Assembly (NCBI GenBank): GCA_963931925.1
Contig: OZ007570.1
Location: 45,835,691 to 45,899,690 of the forward strand
Length of the DNA: 64,000 bases
Source of the DNA: Onchidella celtica
Lineage: Eukaryota > Mollusca > Gastropoda > Systellommatophora > Onchidiidae
Reading direction: 5' to 3'
Below the pieces are notes generated by a model that saw only the letters and a list, made by a program, of their open reading frames with translations, was not told the origin of the DNA and ran no database searches. Shown one piece after another: positions 60,111 through 64,000 of this stretch (its first letter is position 1; the number at the start of each line of letters is the position of its first letter). The position numbers and the translations under genes are program-made.

Positions 60111-60163
60111 AGATAGATAGACAGACACACAGACTGAAAGATAGATAGATAGATAGATAGATA
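60028..60163. repeat. GACA/GGTA/GGCA/GATA compound microsatellite
   Basis: Successive tetranucleotide blocks of four related types; minus-strand Leu-Pro-Ala-Cys repeats are translation artefacts. Confidence 0.9.
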
Positions 60164-60444
60164 TTTATCAACTTAAAAATTTATAAACGAGATATGCTTA
60201 AATATACCAGGTAGCTTGAATCAGCCTTACTTAACAAAACATTCAGAGCAAAAACCAGGATCAGCTAATAACACATCAGTCCTGAACCACCCATGAAGTC
60301 CAACCTGTTGTGTTGTTTCCAGCTGTGCTTGAGCAGTAAAATGGAATAAAACACGGGCGTATTACACAATTATAAAGTCAGCCTGAAGAACCAGAATATT
60401 CAGCATTCACATGACTAACTGAAAGGGGGTCATTTTAAAAACCA

Positions 60445-60732
60445 AAGGTAGATAACAATTATGAAAATCAAAAGGTGGATAACAATTTCAGAAAATCAAG
60501 TGTAGGTAACAATTATGAAAAATCAAAGGTGGATAACAATTTCAGAAAATCAAGTGTAGGTAACAATTATGAAAATCAAAAGGTGGATAACAATTTCAGA
60601 AAATCAAGTGTAGATAACAATTATGAAAAATCAAAGGTGGATAACAATTTCAGAAAATCAAGTGTAGGTAACAATTATGAAAAATCAAAGGTGGATAACA
60701 ATTTTACAAACTCAAAGGTAGATTATAATTAA
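60445..60732 (+). repeat. 57-bp minisatellite with an open frame
   Basis: Two related half-units, AAAGGTGGATAACAATTTCA and AGTGTAGGTAACAATTATGA, each followed by an A-rich spacer, alternate to make a 57-bp period repeated about 4.5 times. Because 57 is a multiple of three, frame 60475-60732 stays open for 85 codons and repeats DNNFRKSSVGNNYEKSKV. No flanking splice or start context supports it as a gene, so it is listed as a repeat. Confidence 0.85.
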
Positions 60733-60944
60733 TTTTGTCCCATTCAAACTGGAAAGCTAGGTCAAAAGTGGATGGTGGGGCAAATGCCCGGAGGCCCGGA
60801 CGTCCAAGGGTGATCATGTCATGTATATATGGTTGAAAAACATCATGATTAATCATGGAATTTGCAATGACATGTGTACTTGATTTATTTATCACCCTAT
60901 ATTATATTCAAGTTCTGGTTTCTAGGAATTACCGGTACTTCATG

Positions 60945-61421
60945 TTTCTAAATAAGTAAAAGTTCTTCTTTGGTCAACCCCAATTCTTTTGAGAACAGGT
61001 TGGTCCAGAGGTAAGGTGCTCGCCTCTCGTGCCGAAAGTACCGGGTTCGATTCCCGGTCGGTGCAAGCATGTTGCACTTTTTTTTTTCGGTCGAAAAATA
61101 CCGGTCCATGATCCTATGGTAGGTAGGATAGAGCACCTAGTCTTCTCGGATGCGGACTAAATACTCGGAGTGCCCTTATGCACGTTGCGCACGTTAAAGA
61201 TACCTCGACAGTTAAAAAGTCGGGAAGATCAAGCCGAACAGCACCGCTGCCGGCAAAATTCTGAAACACTAATCCCTATCACGATCACAAAGACACACAG
61301 AAAAAACAACAACAAACAAACAAGAAAAGTGAGTTGTAAATGCCAGTGGCAGCGAACCCCCTAAAACAAAAACCCCAAACCCCAATTCTTTCGCTTTGAT
61401 TAGTGCTTTGAGAAACTCCAT
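60945..61421 (-). pseudogene. Third copy of the MATH-family first exon, disrupted
   Basis: From ATG at 61421, preceded by an acceptor-like TTAACAG, the minus strand encodes MEFLKALIKAKELG, is interrupted by a SINE (60990-61377), then continues LTKEELLLI followed directly by TAG, where genes A and B have IW and a charged helix. It therefore matches only the N-terminal exon of the family. No coiled coil or MATH exon was found downstream towards 57 kb. It is probably a partial duplication that decayed before or after the SINE landed. Confidence 0.8.
60990..61377 (+). mobile_element. tRNA-derived SINE, copy 2, with 14-bp target duplication
   Basis: The perfect direct repeat AACCCCAATTCTTT at 60976-60989 and 61378-61391 flanks the insert. 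The head has the A-box region TTGGTCCAGAGGTAAGGTGC and the B box GGGTTCGATTCCC; the body shares GTGCAAGCATGTTG, GATCCTATGGTAGGTAGGA, GCACGTTAAAGATACC and GCCAGTGGCAGCGAA with copy 1. The clear target duplication and well-kept B box suggest a fairly recent insertion. Confidence 0.92.
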
Positions 61422-61439
61422 GATCCTGTTAACTGAAAA

Positions 61440-61726
61440 TAATCATAATAACATTAATAATAATGATAATAATTACAATAACAATAATAATAAGCATGTT
61501 GTAGAAATTTATTATACGTATTGCATTTCCCCCACTGAACAACTTACGAAATGACAGAAATAATCCAGTTTAAATTCACCCACAGCCTCGTTTTCTCAGA
61601 GCTGCCCTCAAATATTCGAATGTTATGTCATTTTTTTTTGTTATTTTTTTTTCTGTTTTTAATCAATGGCTATTATTATTAATTATTATTAATGACATGA
61701 AACAAGGCCTGTTTTATTTACATGAG
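61440..61726. other. Non-coding stretch
   Basis: AT-rich with an ATAATAATA microsatellite at 61441-61495 and T runs near 61632. No gene recognised. Confidence 0.5.
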
Positions 61727-61743
61727 TATATTTGTATTGCATA

Positions 61744-62630
61744 ACGAGGTGTCGGAGAACTATCTTGGCAGTACACTGTCTTCCACGGCTCGTGTTGATA
61801 CTGAAATTCTCTCAAGAATCAGCAAAGCCAGCTCTGCATTTGGCAGGCTTCGAAAGAGAGTATGGGATGTCGCCGGCATTCGCACAGACACTAAGCTGAA
61901 AGTGTACAATGCTGTGGTCCTTCCCACCCTACTCTATGGGGCTGAAACCTGGACAGTGTACCAATCGCATGCCAGAAAGCTAAATCACTTTCATCTGGCC
62001 TGCCTTAGAAAGATCCTAAGGATCAAATGGCAGGATAAAATTCCAGACACTGAGGTCCTCAATCGTGCCAAGGAATTGAGCATCTTCTGCCACCTGAAAA
62101 AAATTCAGCTACGTTGGGCAGGACATGTTGTCAGAATGCCCGACTCCAGACTCCTTAAGCAAATCTTCTTCTCTGAGCTCTCCAATGGAACGAGGAATGT
62201 TGGGGCCCCAAAGAGACGTTACAAAGACACTCTCAAGCAATCACTGAAGGCCTTTGCCATTGATGTGAGTGAGTGGGAAAAGCTCTCGCTTGATCGTGCA
62301 AATTGGAGGGCGGCCCTTACCAGAGGCAGCAAAGCATGGGAAGCTGACAGAGTCCAGCAGGCTATCAAAAAAAGAGAACGGCGCAAGAAAAGGCCCAGTG
62401 GTACTGAACCAACGGAGCACTCTTGTCATTTATGCGGAAGGGTCTGCAGGGCAAAAATAGGACTTATCAGTCACATGAGAAGCCATAAGTCATGAAAGAA
62501 CAGTCTTTCCATTCTGTCCTCTGTGTCCTTTAGTTCTCTTTATTGTCCATGTGTTGAAATTCTCAACAATTTCTGTTCTTTATTCCTCTGGTGTTGTTAA
62601 GGTCATCATCAGACCTGATGGACGAACTAT
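61744..62630 (+). mobile_element. 5'-truncated LINE 3' end with C2H2 finger and 17-bp target duplication
   Basis: The perfect direct repeat TATATTTGTATTGCATA at 61727-61743 and 62631-62647 bounds the insert. The open frame 61722-62495 encodes the end of a LINE reverse transcriptase: YLGSTLSS, AVVLPTLLYGAETWTVY, HFHLACLRKILRIKWQDKIP, QLRWAGHVVRMPDSRLLKQ, and a C-terminal C2H2 finger CHLCGRVCRAKIGLISHMRSH. This is the common invertebrate group often annotated as craniofacial development protein 2-like or endonuclease-reverse transcriptase. The ATG at 61722 and the first residues lie in host flank and target copy, so they are not element sequence. The 3' UTR ends GATGGACGAACTAT. Confidence 0.92.
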
Positions 62631-62647
62631 TATATTTGTATTGCATA

Positions 62648-63203
62648 TTGAGACAAGTCTTATAATAGCGAGTTAGCAACCCAAATATTTTATGTCCAAA
62701 ACCGTCAAATTGAATATAAAAAAAACAAAACAGTTTAAAATTTGTAACCTTAATGAAAATTCAAATAATTGCAATAACTCCAACATGGTCACACTAATAG
62801 TTCTATTGGGTTATGAAATAAAGTCACACACCTTGTGTCTTGGATATCTACAGGCATTTAAGAGCAATGTATGGAATTGGGGATTACATTCTGGCTAATA
62901 ACCCTCGATATATTATGCATGTATTAATCGATGCGCCGATTACTAAAAATCATTTCTACTACCTGGCCATAAAGTTTAAAAGAATACCAAAGACATGCAG
63001 AAAAAAAAAAAAAAAAAAATCATAAGTGCGATTAAGAGTATTAATACAAAGAGAAAAACCTACAGGCGCATTGCATTTGACATTAAAAGTGATGAAAAAG
63101 TAGGCCCTACATTCCAGATCTGTTTTCCAGAACAGGGGATACAATCTGGTATAATCTCTAAAATTGGACCTGGCAATTCTGAATCCTAGGGTTTAAAATC
63201 TAA
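62648..63203. other. Non-coding or decayed stretch
   Basis: An A run at 63000-63019 and short ORFs. The last part may be decayed LINE sequence upstream of the reverse transcriptase, but no endonuclease motif was recognised. Confidence 0.4.
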
Positions 63204-64000
63204 TCCCCTCCATGGTACACCCTAGATGTCAAAGCAGCCAAAGCAGAATGTCGCAAAGCAGAAAGGAAATGGTTAAAGACAGGTCTTACAGTCCACAAGG
63301 ACATTTTCAAACACCAGAAGAACAAATGGAAATGTGTTATTAAACTTGCAAAAAAAGACTTCTATGTCACTAAACTTCAAAATTCTACATCTTGTAAGGA
63401 ACTTTTTAGTATTTGTGATGAACTCACAGGGAAAAGAAAGGAAACATCTCTACCCACAATTTACGAGAACAATTTGTTGCCCAATGTTTTTGCTGATTAT
63501 TTTGATAAAAAAGTTACAACTATCCGAGAAAATCTTGACAGTTTTGATGCCATTGATCATTTTGATGAGTTTCAGGGAAATCCTATAGACACTTTTGGTG
63601 TTGTGTCGAATGAATCTGTAAAATCTATCATCATGGCATCGCCATCAAAATGTTGTGACCTCGATCCTATTCCTACATTTTTGGTTAGATCTTGTATTGA
63701 TGAACTGGTTCCAACTATTACAAAAATAATAAACAACTCTATTTTAAGTGGGTCTGTCCCTGATTATTTTAAAACAGCCTGGGTAACACCACTTTTGAAA
63801 AAAACGACTCTTGATCAAAACATGTTGAAAAATTATAGACCCGTCTCAAACCTTCCTTTTCTTTCAAAAATCCTTGAAAAGGTGATATTACAACAACTAA
63901 TGTGTCATTTGAGAAATAATGACCTGTTGGAACCATTTCAATCTGCTTACAGAAGTAACCACAGTACTGAAACTGCACTATTAAGAATCATGAATGACAT
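63204..64000 (+). mobile_element. L2/CR1-type LINE ORF2 fragment, runs off the window
   Basis: One frame is open from just after a TAA at 63201 to the right edge (about 265 codons). It begins PWYTLDVKAAKAECRKAERK, the linker after the endonuclease, then CKELFSICDELTGKRK, and the reverse transcriptase blocks SKCCDLDPIPTFLV, TAWVTPLLKK, NYRPVSNLPFLSKILEKVI and QSAYRSNHSTETALLRI. These blocks are diagnostic of L2/CR1-type elements. The endonuclease is missing or decayed upstream, and the palm motif lies beyond the edge. The RT blocks resemble the shorter copy at 14535-14816. Confidence 0.9.

Noticed and set aside
60993-61070. tRNA gene
   Set aside because: The A and B boxes belong to a SINE head with a shared body and target duplication; the same holds for 53292-53370.

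Overview
The window is AT-rich animal nuclear DNA: introns with GT/AG borders, dense tetranucleotide microsatellites, several LINE, SINE and MITE families, an LTR retrotransposon and a 200-base assembly gap. Nothing is bacterial. The taxon is most likely a marine invertebrate. The integrase-before-reverse-transcriptase LTR element is of the Gmr1 type, first described in deuterostomes, so a deuterostome is plausible, but a lophotrochozoan cannot be excluded.

Layout. 1-4.8 kb: 5' half of a Gmr1-like Ty3/gypsy element on the minus strand (LTR, primer site, leader, one open gag-pol frame leaving the window), followed by a ~90-bp tandem array. 5.6-24.4 kb: no convincing host gene, only decayed LINE ends, a degraded SINE, MITEs and simple repeats. 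24.4-34.6 kb: a complete four-exon vestigial-like (Vgll) transcription cofactor gene on the minus strand, 317 codons with consistent splice phases. 34.6-44.5 kb: intergenic, with a hAT MITE and a 5'-truncated LINE flanked by a perfect 12-bp target duplication. 44.6-61.4 kb: a cluster on the minus strand of a TRAF/MATH-domain family. Gene A has 314 aa and two coding exons, gene B has 477 aa and three. A third copy consists only of a broken first exon interrupted by a tRNA-derived SINE. 61.7-64 kb: two LINE fragments, one flanked by a perfect 17-bp target duplication.

The most notable host signal is the MATH gene cluster. Its members share an unusual short first exon (M-D/E-F-L/I...GLTKE...IW) spliced in phase 0 to a coiled coil and a C-terminal TRAF-like domain, with no RING or zinc finger visible. 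The first exon resembles the start of the gag protein at the other end of the window, which raises a domesticated-gag origin as a testable idea. The Vgll gene is the clearest gene by homology and works with TEAD/Scalloped factors in transcription; no functional link to the MATH genes is seen.
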